Under the pieces are notes generated by a model, which made no database searches, was not told the DNA's origin, and saw only the letters and a list, made by a program, of their open reading frames with translations. Positions 21,601 through 32,313 of a DNA stretch of 58,222 nt are shown here, piece by piece. Position 1 is the first letter of the stretch; every line of letters starts with the position of its first letter. This DNA is from Hydnum rufescens UP504 (taxonomy: Eukaryota; Basidiomycota; Agaricomycetes; Cantharellales; Hydnaceae), in the NCBI GenBank assembly GCA_014904985.1, contig MU128913.1:331883-390104 (forward strand), given 5' to 3'. A program made the position numbers and the translations under genes.

Positions 21601-23660
21601 GCCAATTCCTACCCAAACAAGGCCCGCGCCATTGACGTTCCTTTCCTTCCCTGTCGAACAGGCGTATCTGGAGGGTATTATCAGAGACTTGGCTCGCGAA
21701 AACATTCCAATCTTTTATTGGATCATTTCTGAGAACAGTATGATCCAATACCTTTCCAGAGAAGTCGGACCTGGCCGTCATTGTACCCTTAAGAGTGGTC
21801 GGAGGCACGACTGCCACCCTTCAATCAGTTTTGGCAGGTGAAGACCTCGAGATTCTGTTCCCTATGGTTGCTTTGATGATCGCTCACGTTCTTCGCATAT
21901 CCAATTCTGGTCACGCCGGTATTCTTGTTAGGTTGGGAAGAGATCAAAACAGTGTAATGCATTCTCTTTGAAACCCAACACTTTCCTCTTGGTCATCGAC
22001 CTCAATGACCGAAGCCAATATTCTGCTCACTGCACTGCATTATCCACATCGCTAAGCAGCGCGCGGTGTCTGAGCCCACCTCCCCCGGTGCCAGGAGGGT
22101 CATTTTTGTTGCCAATATCGCCAAAATTTTCATCACCATCCCCAATGCTGTGTACGCTGTCGATACAGGCAAGGTCGGGGAGGGACAATACGATCCTGAA
22201 CGCTACACGTATTCCTTTATATCCCATTGGACTGCTTCCTCCACCTTAAGTCCATGAGCTGACGTGCTGAAGGTCATCGACCGGGTGCATTGCGGTATCA
22301 TATCTTGCTCACGGATAGCGGAAGTGAAGCGCGTTGATCTGAGTAACGCTGTGATGCACGTTCAAGTCTTTGACTTCTGTGGAATGACTGTCGAAGAGAT
22401 CTTTGTGGCACTCGTCGAGCCTCTGGTGCCTGAACGGCTAGAGGCGGCATCGCAGATCCTTGAGATGGTTGGCGCGCTGGATGCAGAGCAGAGGTTGACA
22501 TCGCTAGGATGGGCCCTGCCACGGTCATCAAGGCCGTGATCCACTGTTTGGTCTTGTATGAATGGATGCTCAAGCCTAGACTCGGCCTCGACCCTCGCCA
22601 CGATATTGACAAATCGGGAACCGTGTATGGCACCCGTGGGCATGAAACAAGAGCAACAGGAGGCTTTAGCCTCCTGGACAGCTGACTAATTCCCCTCGGA
22701 CCCTGTTGGTGTCGCTCGTACATGCGAGAGTATAGCGAGGCTAACCACTTTTGCAACAGGTACTGCCTGTCGAAGCCTACTTTCCTCATGATACAGAAAG
22801 CCAAGGCGGCTCTCCTTCAAGCATTATTCTCTGGTGGTGCCACTGGGCTGTCTGCTGGTAGGAGGGTGAGCACGTCGCTTGTCGTTCGAGTCAGTTCAGC
22901 AGAAAGCAGCATTTCGCTGTCCTGCTCAAGCCTAGCACCCACGGCGACTCCCTTCCCGTGATGACTGGTCTCATTGCCCTTGGCTCTCAGTCAAATTTCG
23001 CTATTCGGACCTCCGACTGAGTGTACTGGCCTCTACAAGATAAGTCATTCTCATCTTGATTTCTAATGCACCCTGCCCCATCAAGTCTACGATTATCCAT
23101 CGAGCAGCGTCAACCACATGAAGTGGTATGAAAAAGAGAACGGTGCAAGTTTCGAAACCACCTCATTGATTTCGTGGAGAAGGTCTGTAACGTCTCCGTG
23201 GCCTTTGTCTCGGGCTAACCCCTAGACGTTCCGCAATACGACTTGTCTCGATATCATGACATACACTCTTTTCGGGGCATATCGAATCAAAGAAGTAGAA
23301 AGAGGCTTGGAATGTGGTGGATAGCACCCGTGTAGGGGTGCCCCACTCAGCCGAGTCAACTAAGAGGGTTAAAAGTGACCGCCAAGGCGTGCGTGCTTCG
23401 TGTGTTTGAGGGCATTGCTGCTGCGAATGCCGAGCATCGCGAGGCTCGCCTGAGGCGATATGCTTCAGCACGTCCAGGCCAGGAATGCGATGGACGACCA
23501 CAACGATGATGATGAACATGAAGACGCGGATAAGGACGAAACCAAAAAGCGGCGAAAACACTGTCGAGGGAGGAAATCATGGTACTCAACGTCCTCACTC
23601 GAGATGTAGTTCGAGTATTGGAGCAGTCCAAAGAAGAATGGGTAACTTCCCAGTCTAGAT
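21600..23660 (+). pseudogene. DExH-box RNA helicase, 5'-truncated copy 2
   Basis: The gene order is the same as copy 1: FPVEQAYLEGIIRDLAREN with IQYLSREVGPG; a degraded motif V segment NAVYAVDTGKVGEGQYDPER; DFCGMTVEEIFVALVEPL with PERLEAASQ; YSEANHFCNRYCLSKPTFLM with IQKAKAALLQAL; and ACVLRVFEGIAAANAEHREA at the end. Motifs I-III are missing. The body is broken by several frameshifts and stops (for example around 21.84, 22.25 and 22.95 kb). It keeps the segment around 22.72-22.83 kb that copy 1 has lost, so the two copies degraded independently after duplication. Confidence 0.8.
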
Positions 23661-23965
23661 GCTCATGACCTGTAATACCCTATTCCGCGCCTTTGGCAGG
23701 GAAGGTGGTGGTGCCATCGGTTTCCGAGTCGTCGTTCAGCAGTGGTGTTCAGCAGTTATGGGACTTTGACAGCTTGGGTGGTTCTGGGGACAGCGGCACG
23801 TTCCCACTGCGCCCCCAGACCCCATTAAGGGAGGCCCATTCTTGTACCTAATCATATCTTTACCCAGTCACATATCTACTGCCCTTCCCCTACACCAATC
23901 ATACATGTGTATCATTTGACTATGTCTTTTGTGTGGAACTTTTGACCAATACTGAGATTCATACT

Positions 23966-23996
23966 TCACACTCACACTCACACTCACACTCACACT
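23966..23996. repeat. (ACTCAC)n microsatellite
   Basis: About five tandem copies of the hexamer CACACT/ACTCAC. It lies at the junction between the helicase unit and the CpG-poor WD40 region. Confidence 0.9.
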
Positions 23997-24185
23997 TTGG
24001 ATTATTCTTGTCTAGCAACTTTCTTTACTGTTGTCAATGGCTTTATTTTGCTAGCTCATCTGATGCAACAACCATTGGCCTCAGAATTTCCTAGCCTCTG
24101 GATCCAATGGTAGGTGCTGAAAGAAACAAGATACAAGTAAAACAGGTGGCTTTTCCAACAATGGGACTGAAATGCTAGTTAAATG

Positions 24186-27100
24186 TTACAAATCCCTAAG
24201 ACTGCCAGCATCCTCTACCTCACCAACCAGTTCCCGGCATTGTGCCCACTCTGTGCCACATTTAAAGTGCTGGAAATCAATCCGGGTGGTGTTGGGTTTT
24301 CCCACAATGTGACGGTGAGGGTGCTCCAGAGATGCACGGAAGGCAGGAGGGACCCAGAGAATAAGCTCATCATTGGGACCCAAGATCCATCCATCATCAA
24401 GCTGAAATGGGGATGGTGGGAGTGGGAATAGATGGACAGGGTATTGGAGTGTGTGTTTGGAGTCTGCAGAGGTCAACTGTGAAATTTCAACAGTGCTGGG
24501 CTGGGAGCCAGAAACAAACATCTTGCCATCAGGCAAGAGATCCATGGAGAAGATGTCATTGCTATCCCCCTCCATTGGCTGGCCAACCCTTGCACCTGTC
24601 TCCACATTCCAGAGTTGTATGGTGTTGTTCCCAGAGCTGGCAGCAATCTGCTTGCCATCAGGTGCAAAAGCAATGGACCAGATGTGATCATCATGCCCCT
24701 CCATTGGATGGCCAATCCTTACATTTGTCTCCACATTCCAGAGTTGTATGGTCTTGTCCATGGAGCTGGAAGCAATCTGCTTGCCATCAGGTGAGAAAGC
24801 AAGGGACTGGACAACATCATTATGCCCCTCCATTGGCTGGCCAATAGTTGCACCTGTTGCCACATCCCAGACTTGTATGGTTCTGTCACTGGAGCCAGAT
24901 GCAATCTGCTTGCCATCAGGTGAGAAGGCAATGGACCAGATGCCACCATGGTGCCCCTCCATTGGCTGACCAATGCTTGCACATGTCTCCACATTCCAGA
25001 GGTGTATGGTCATATCCTCAGAGCCAGAAGCAATCTGCTTGCCATCAGGTGAGAAAGCCATGCACAAGATGCCACCATCATGTCTCTCCATTGGCTGACC
25101 AATCATTGCACCTGTCTCTGCATTCCGGAGTTGTATGGGCCTGCCTGAAACACTGGAAGCAATGTGTTTGCCATCAGGTGAGACAGCAGCACACATTCCA
25201 TCTTTATGATATCCCCCAAGGACCAATCTGATATTTGGCCAGTCCTTAAGTCATCCCTGGGCAAGTTTGGCAACTCCTGGAAATTGACCTTGCCACTTCT
25301 GATATAGGAGGGATGATTCAGGAGCAAATGTCAGAGCAGAGAGGTAGATGTGAGGTGTGCTGGTTGCAATGGGGGCAGTAAACATGGCCATGAATCTTAT
25401 GGCATCCATTTGCAATGCATCAAGATCCCCAGCAACCTGGAGAATGCATGTTAAGAATCAGCCTGCAGCTTCACCCATGTGCTCAAATTTGAGCCATACT
25501 TACATGAGAGGTGTTAAGTAAGGCTAACACATCTCCGGCAACAATCTGTGTAACACTCATCACTTCCAACCAGTGGAGGAAATCCTTCCGGAAGAATGAC
25601 TCCATGCAGTCCTGAGCAAACTCGCCACTCGGTGTTGCCGACACATGGAAGCCCCAGAATCGACACGCATAATACAGATAATCAGGGATGTGTTTTTCCT
25701 GAAGATCCTTAATGTTGGAGATGTCAGCATTGCGAAGGAACGACGTCGGGATTTGACAGATATTGAAGGTCAAAGTCTGGTCCATCACACGAAAACACGC
25801 CAGGGCCATGTGCTGATTTGCTTCGGCTTTGTCAATGTAGAAATCTTTGTTATGCTCTGGGTTACACAAGAAATCGCGATACGACGAGTGGAGAGGCACA
25901 ATCGGCTCATGGTCATTGTGTGTACCACTAAGGAGCGAGGCAAGATGTTTCACAATTTCTCGTTGCATCTCCATGTCATCTGGAGTGAGGATAGAGTCGG
26001 GTGGAACTAGCTGCACAAGAGCATGCAATGATAAAGGCTCTTGAGCGCATATGATTCGGCCCAGCATTGACTTGACTCGTTTCACTGCTATCTCAATCGA
26101 TGGATCGCAGTGCTCCATCATGACAGTGCCATAGAGCGCATACAGCCCTTCATCGCTACGTAGCACCGTCTCAATCCGGTCCTGAGGGCCGACGCCGGCT
26201 TTCCTATCCCTGCGAATGAAGCGACAGGCGGTAGCAGCCCACTGAAAAGATGTTCCCGCCATCCGAATGAGATTCTTCAGCTGGGTCTGGTACTTCTCTC
26301 GGAGTTCATTCATGCCACCAAGTTCATTGTGCATGTACATCTCGATATCACGCGAGGTCTGATGAATCGGGATGTCGTCCACAAGCATGATGTCGACCCC
26401 AGGTGGCAGCGGAGACCGCAACGCATCTTGAATATCATGTTCATATCTCGAAGTAACTACGACTCGAAGGCCTGGAGGGAATTCGGAGGCTCGCTTTGTT
26501 AGAATAGCGAGCGCGTCGGCACGAGCCGTAACGTCCCCAGATTCATCAAATGCGTCGATGAAAACAACGGTCTCTCCCACTGCTTTATCATCCTCGAATG
26601 ATGCAATGATAAAGTGCTTGAACTGTAATTTGCAGTTATCGCTCGTTCGTATCGCGATGTCTTTCTTGACGGCATTGATAAGGCGTTGCTTCCTGGAGTC
26701 ATCGAGTTCGGCGAGGTCTCGAGCGATCGTACTGAACAGGTTTGTCAGGTTTGCAAGGGGTTTATTTTTGTCGAAGCCATAGTACGACCCCTTGCGTTCA
26801 AGGTCGGAAACGAGTTTTGCGCATGAGCGAAGGATCGACGATTTCCCTGCACCCGCCGTGCCGCACAACCAAAGCACACGAGAAGATTCGTTAGAGTTCA
26901 ATGTCATTGAGCCCCTCGAATCAGACGGCGTGTCTGCTCCAACTGCCCAGCGCACTATAGCATCAATGATCTCGGTACGCGTGCCGGGTAAGCACCCTTT
27001 GTCCAGATCGTGATGTGCCTCCGGAGCATAGTTCAGTTCGCTGAGCACTTGCCAGTCGTCTGTGGACCACCTTAGAAAGCAGGCTTTGACCGAAGGGATA

Positions 27101-28444
27101 CAAGAAGCACTCACGGACTTCAGCCACGACGTCCAAGACGCGATGTATAATGACGGTGCATTGTATGTTCGTGTGATCAATCAGATTCCGTCGGAGAGTC
27201 TCCAGGGTCCCCTTGTAGTTATCGATCCGTGCGTCTACAAGCGAAACCGTGTATTTCACAGTGCGTTTGACTGCGGCCCACACCGATGAGTCCTAGAGAA
27301 AGTAGAACAAGGGGATTCCACATACCGAAGGACCTGTCCCTGCAATAGTCCCGAATGAAATAAGCGCATTCCATTACTTGACGCAGTATTTGGTTGATGA
27401 TCTCTTGATCTCGTTCCGAGCGTTTCTTTAATTCTTCCGCTTCCTCGGCGAAGGAGCAGCTATCCGCCATGGTCTGTATTAAATCCATCACTTTCACATC
27501 TCGGTCACTCTGTGCGGAAGGGATCTAATGGAACACCAGTCAGAGAACATAAAGATACAAAACTTGATTCTAGTCGTACCTTATACGCTGCTGAGACAGC
27601 TCCCCATGCCAACTTGATCCAAGGGTGGACCTGTTTGTATCTACTTCTTAGTGGCTGCAGGGCTCAGGTAATTCGGGATGAAACGTGCCTTGGCAACCGT
27701 ATCCGCAACTTTCAAAAGTGCGTCGAGGCGCCTCAACAACGGCTGCCAAGCATTGACCTGGGCTGTGATTTCTGTTGCAAGTGGGGTGAGAGCTTGAATA
27801 GCGTCGTTAACAGCAACTAGTCCGGGTCCTAGCTGCTCGGCAGCCTGGTTGGCGTTCTGAACAACCTCCCCAGTATGTAAGAGTGAGGATGCCATAAATA
27901 TTGTCAACTCCCCGAATTTGTCGTTCGCGTCTTTCAAATCGAGGCACAGCTCTGTAAGAATAAAGACCATGACCCTCTCTTCACATGAACAATAGACATG
28001 AGCAGGTTCACCTTTGTCTGTTTCGGAGGAGAGATCCAAAGCACACGATGCGACGACTCGCCCCGAACGCCCAAAACGGCGCTCGCGCAAATCTATAGCC
28101 ACTCTGCAATCGCTAGGTGTTGGAGCCACCATGCTGCGGAGAAAGTGTGAATGAAGGGCGACTAAATATGCGAAATATGGGTGTGAAGGAGACCTACAAC
28201 TCATCCCCGAAAGGATCCTTCCACTTCACCGCCTCATGTGTTGCTTTGGTGTAGTCTGACTTTGGCGAATGAAGTCCAGTGACGGTAGCAGGAGGCTGGA
28301 TGGTGAAGTGAAGGCGATATCGTTTCGATGTACGTAGAAGATGACTGTTGCATCTGGCCTCTATCGCGAGGGAAAAAAGGGCGGTGAGATGCGAATTGCT
28401 GGTCTGTAAGTAGACCGCATACCTGAAATATACACTTTGTGCAT
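24186..28444 (-). CDS. C2-like/NACHT/WD40 NOD-like receptor (NLR), possibly disrupted
   Basis: Fungal NLR-type signal-transducing NTPase, thought to act in non-self recognition or heterokaryon incompatibility. The N-terminal exons (28.44-28.0 kb) resemble a C2 fold (MHKVYIS, WKDPFGDEF, RVAIDLRERRFG). They are followed by helical linker exons (LLRRLDALLKVADTVAK, VHPWIKLAWGAVSAAYK). The NACHT exon (27.06-25.50 kb) has Walker A GTAGAGKSS at 26836-26862, Walker B VVFIDAFDES at 26539-26568, and VVVTSRYE downstream. An intron at 25437-25503 joins SAPHIYLSAL-type linker sequence (TPHIYLSALTFAPESSLLY). Five or six WD40 repeats and a conserved tail (DDGWILGPNDELILWVPP) end at 24186. An in-frame TGA at 25251-25253 separates NACHT from WD40. 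In context it would be CGA (Arg) in an open copy, so the allele may encode only the NACHT half. One GC-AG intron (AAG|GCACGT) is inferred near 27.7 kb. The WD40 half is CpG-poor, the rest is not. Confidence 0.85.
24480..25210 (-). repeat. highly conserved internal WD40 repeats (about 129 bp each)
   Basis: Consecutive 43-codon units share the core FSPDGKQIAS..., IQLWNVETG and IGQPMEGH. At DNA level, TTGCTTGCCATCAGGTGA- and CCCCTCCATTGGCTG-type words recur once per unit on the plus strand. Variation is concentrated at a few positions within each unit (for example SEDM, SSDR, SMDK, SGNN and the two residues after the repeat-initial H). The sixth unit is degenerate. Confidence 0.9.
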
Positions 28445-28750
28445 GTCCGCTGGGTTCAGCGGGTGTTTGGATGTCAGGATGTGTGGGAGAGTACTGCAAC
28501 TGATGGATTGCCCAGATGTTTAAAGGTGGTGGACCCGAGAGGCGAGGAGGCCCAGATCAATTTTGGGATCACGAAGCCTCGTTGAGAAGCCCCCGGTATC
28601 CCATCGAATTTTAATAGGCATTATGAATTACTATTTCAGAGATGGGTACGCAAGTGGCAGCAGTGTCGCTTAGGCAAAAAGAAGACCCGTTTCCGGATTT
28701 GGGACGGTCAATCCCACAATCGACAGAGTACACTCGCTAGCGAGTCTGTA

Positions 28751-28776
28751 CAGTCTTTGACCGGTCCTTGAGCCAG
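28751..28776 (+). repeat. pogo element left terminal inverted repeat
   Basis: 26 bp beginning CAGTCTTTGA and ending TTGAGCCAG. It is the exact reverse complement of 31700-31725 and is preceded by the TA target site. Confidence 0.93.
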
Positions 28777-28941
28777 ATTTCAAGATTGGGCATTGGAGAG
28801 GGCAAATTGGCATATATTTTCTCACAATTTTTTTCAGTGTGTAGTGTAGTGTCTTATACTGCAGTGTGTGCAGTAGTATTGTAATTAGGCTAAAAATGAG
28901 TGAGAAGGGGGATTATTACTAGGTAGGGTTGATTTCGGGGA

Positions 28942-31267
28942 TTACCGGTCGCTGAGCCACTCGTTTCCAACGTTATCCTCATGTTCACTAGCCCGGCTCT
29001 CGGCCTCGGAGCCCGATTCCTCATCTCTTTCATCACTGTCCACCCCTCCATCGTCATCTTGGCCCACTCCCACCCCCTTGTCTTGGTCAAATTGGGTGAA
29101 GATATCCTTGCGCAGTGTCATTGTGGGCTTTGGGGGCAGACGGGCACCGGCACTGCGACATTGGGCACATGTGGCCTTCCATTCCCTGTCTAGCCGTTCG
29201 TTCTCCATCTTTGCCTGCTCCCATGCTGTGGCATGCTCCTTCCGGTGAGCATCTGCTTTGGCATTCTGGTGCTTTGCTATGTGATGCTTCTTGGCTCTAG
29301 CAACCCTTGCGGCACTCGCTTGCTCCCATCTTGTATCGGCCGCCCTAATTTCATCGCGCAGAGCAGGATCGGTTAAGATCTGGCTCTTACCATTAGCTTT
29401 AATGCGCGTATGGTTGGCTCCTTTTTTGTTCTCCTTGTGAGCAAGCTGATGGCGAGTACGGTCTAGGTGCATCCTGGCGAGAGTAAGCTGGGCATTTCCC
29501 ACATCCACGGCTGTGCGATATGCAGCTAATTGTTCCTTCACACCATGAAGGTAGGAGCGAAGGACCTCATTTTCCTCCAGGACCTCCTCCCTCGTTCGAG
29601 TCTCTGGTGGAGGAGGAGGAGAATTTCCACGGCTCCAGTTAATAGTGACAGGTATGGGATGTTTTTGATATATCCAAGGAGGTAGTGCGGATGTTGATTT
29701 CAACGGTGATGAGCTGAACAGGAAATGAGCAGAGGAGTTTAAAAATGAGTCTTTCAGTCTTTCCGGAGTTGATGGTAGCAATAGAGCAGGATCCAGGTCC
29801 ATAGGTTGTAGTGATGGGCCCGCCATAGTATCTTGGATTGTGGGAGGTGATGGGAGTGATGGTGAGTGGGTTTCTTGGGTGGCGGAGGCACTACTGACAT
29901 CATTGTGGAGCTGCCCGTAGGTTCTGAGTAGGCGCTTGACTGGGGATGGGGGATCAATGGGCATTGATCCAGTGGCTGCTAGCTCGACACTCGGAGCCAT
30001 TTGTTGCACCGTGATCACTTGCGGGTCAAAGGGAACAATGCCAGTCTTTCGAAAGGAGGCAAGAATGTTGTCGTGGGTAAAGGCTTTGATATGAGCGGCT
30101 CTGTAGACTTTTAGGAACGTCTGCTTCATGACCTTGAACCCCGTGGTTGTCTCATAGTCGTGTACTTCATCTGCCCATGCACGCTTTGCAACAGAGAAGA
30201 CCACGACATCCAGGGGTTGAAGAGCATGTGTCGAATGTGATGGGAAGCACACAACCACAATCCTATGGTCATCAGCATAGTCAATAAACTTGATTGACTC
30301 ATGTGTGCTGTGTCCATCAAGTAGCAAGAGACGGTATTCGCCTTCCTCCAACTTGTCTCGTGTTTTCTCATCAAAAAATCGCAACCAGTCCACTGCTATT
30401 TCACTGTTGGTCCATCCCTTAGAGGAGCGGCAATATCTGGATGAATATCTAGCTATCAGTGACACGAAGAATGGGTAATTATTATACACACACGGCTTCA
30501 ATAGGATTTTCCTGTTCCCAGTCCTTCATGAAGTACTCCCCCTTGAAGATGACTACAGGTGGGACTGAGGTACCATCTGCACATATTGTCGCAAGTACAG
30601 TGACATTTTCCTTGTCACCACTGCATCGCTTTTTCTGACGCTTTGATCCCTTATGACCGATGACACGTCCCTTGCCCAGTGGCCCAAATGGATAGCCGCT
30701 CTCGTCGAAATTGTAAATATTACAGTTGCGAAATTGGTATTTGTTTAGGGCCCCTCCAAGCATATCATAGTAGTGCCTCGTGTTTTCAGGGTTTAGGGCT
30801 GCAGCACGGACGGTGTCAAGGCCTGAGCTCCATAGTGATGTGAGTCGGTCACTGTGCTTGGCGACAAACCGACAAGCCCAGTTCTTCCCAAGCTCGGTGA
30901 GGGAGGGATTTTGTTTTTTAGCAATCTCGAGTGCATATGTGGCAATCTTTTCATGAGTCAAAGGAAAACCACGATCAGCCATCTTGAGGATGAAGTCAAT
31001 AAGTACTTCACTCTCATCTGGATTGAGGTGACTCTTGTCCGCATTCGCCTTGCTTGTTGTTTTCCCCCCTTCAAGATGTCGCTTAAGGGTGCTCCTGTCC
31101 ACCCCAAGTTTCTTTGCCATGTTGCGGATACTGGGGACACTGCCTCCATCAAGGTGGGCTTGCTCGGCTGCTGCATGATATGCATCCACTGCATGACTAT
31201 GCTTTTCATCACGCATACAAGTGGCAACACGGGCTTTTTGTTCTTCAGATAGTGCATGTTTTGTCAT
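28942..31267 (-). CDS. pogo/Fot1-like DD35D transposase
   Basis: Cut-and-paste transposase, about 760 residues from two exons. Exon 1 (31267 to about 30491) begins MTKHALSEEQKARV and contains a helix-turn-helix DNA-binding region (SIRNMAKKLGVDRSTLKRHL), a CENPB-like region (ELGKNWACRFVAKHSDRL) and the first catalytic Asp in YNFDESGYPFG. An intron of about 55 bp (about 30437-30491) joins to KGWTNSEIAVDWL. Exon 2 holds the second Asp in LLLDGHSTHES and the third in HALQPLDVVVF, exactly 35 residues apart (DD35D). A long C-terminal extension of about 300 residues has a predicted coiled coil (EENEVLRSYLHGVKEQLAAY), a basic stretch and an acidic tail ending at 28942. The reading frame is open throughout, so the protein is probably functional. 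Confidence 0.9.
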
Positions 31268-31699
31268 ATGGAGTATGCATCCAGTTTAGGAAGGCAGTAT
31301 GCAGTGACTGTGGGGGTGGAAAGGGACACGAGGCCAATTGAGATGAAGTGCTGTTGTCGGAGATTGCACCTTTATTATTTCCGTGTTTTCTCCGTCACAA
31401 CAAAGAACTGTGCTTCCTGGCAACAATAAAGATTGTAGCTATACATGCTACCAAAGTCTTTGGAGGGTTTACAGAGGTTGACACAAGGGAGAAACAGGAA
31501 AAAAACTTGTAGAACAATTGTGTCTCCTCAAAAATTGCTTGCAAAATGATTAAGGTCCTGACTGCCAATTTTCTGCGCATCAGTTTTGCTTCAAATTTGG
31601 TACATGAACTAGACTAATACACCCCTTCCCAATGCACAAAAGAGCAAGTAAATATCTCTTGAATTAACCAAGATATGGGGGGTCGGCTCAAGGACCGGT

Positions 31700-31725
31700 C
31701 TGGCTCAAGGACCGGTCAAAGACTG
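31700..31725 (-). repeat. pogo element right terminal inverted repeat
   Basis: Exact reverse complement of 28751-28776, followed by TA at 31726-31727. The preceding bases 31685-31699 duplicate the inner part of the repeat. Confidence 0.93.
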
Positions 31726-31726
31726 T

Positions 31727-32313
31727 ATCCGTTGCTCGTCTGGCAAACCCTTTGTCCCTACTGGCGTGGTTGTGTGAGAGATTGCCAAGCAATTGCTTCC
31801 GTGATCTCGGTGCCTGAGCGCGGCAAAATTGAATGTGCGGGTAGAGGCTGGTTGAGGACCTGCCTAATGTGCGGGTGGGTGGGATTATCTGCCACTCCCC
31901 CAACTAAGTCAGTAAACACAGTAACCAAACAAAATGGAGGGTGTGGATTGGGAAAGAAAGGAGCCTCCCCTCCCAGACAGGGCAAATGTCCCAGACTCCC
32001 AGCCGCGGTCCGCGGACGATGGCAGGAAGCAAACCGGCCTTTGCCGACTCTGCAATCCGCCCCGACCTTGGCCTTTTCCCATTGACACATCACCCTGATT
32101 GCCAAACTAGTCCGAGGCACGAGCAACTTGTTTAAAGGCCAGATAAGCGCCAATAAAGCAAACTGAGTGAGATGAATGATTATGTAATACAATCGCGAAC
32201 GCTTCGAATTAAGCTTTCATTCTCTCACTCCCCTCTCCTCACAGCTTGCTGTACGCGCGCTGTACGGCCAAGCAACACGTCAATTCTCATCTCTCGATAA
32301 ATCTTCGTTAATC
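31727..32313. other. 5' region of the DIRS-type element
   Basis: No gene. The open frames here have no family signature. Just before the Gag start, 32217-32260 is a C/T-rich stretch followed by the near-repeat GCTGTACGCGCGCTGTACGG, consistent with a leader. The left boundary of the DIRS-type element was not determined. The pogo element inserted immediately left of this region. Confidence 0.4.

Larger units (their letters stand above)
28751..31725 (-). mobile_element. pogo/Fot1-type DNA transposon, complete ends
   Basis: The element is 2975 bp. Its ends are perfect 26-bp inverted repeats, starting CAGTCTTTGACCGG at 28751-28776 and inverted at 31700-31725. Both ends are flanked by TA (28749-28750 and 31726-31727), the target duplication of the Tc1/mariner-pogo superfamily. 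A partial extra copy of the terminal word (GGCTCAAGGACCGGT) sits just inside the right end at 31685-31699. It carries one minus-strand transposase gene occupying most of its length. Intact ends and an open gene suggest a young insertion. Confidence 0.93.

Noticed and set aside
22298..22804. 168-codon minus-strand open frame
   Set aside because: It is antisense to the helicase pseudogene, whose plus-strand translation matches the DExH family; the minus frame has no signature.
24407..25231. Several plus-strand open frames of 73-146 codons rich in PSIGWP and CLPSG repeats
   Set aside because: They are antisense shadows of the WD40 repeats; the periodicity comes from the 129-bp repeat unit.
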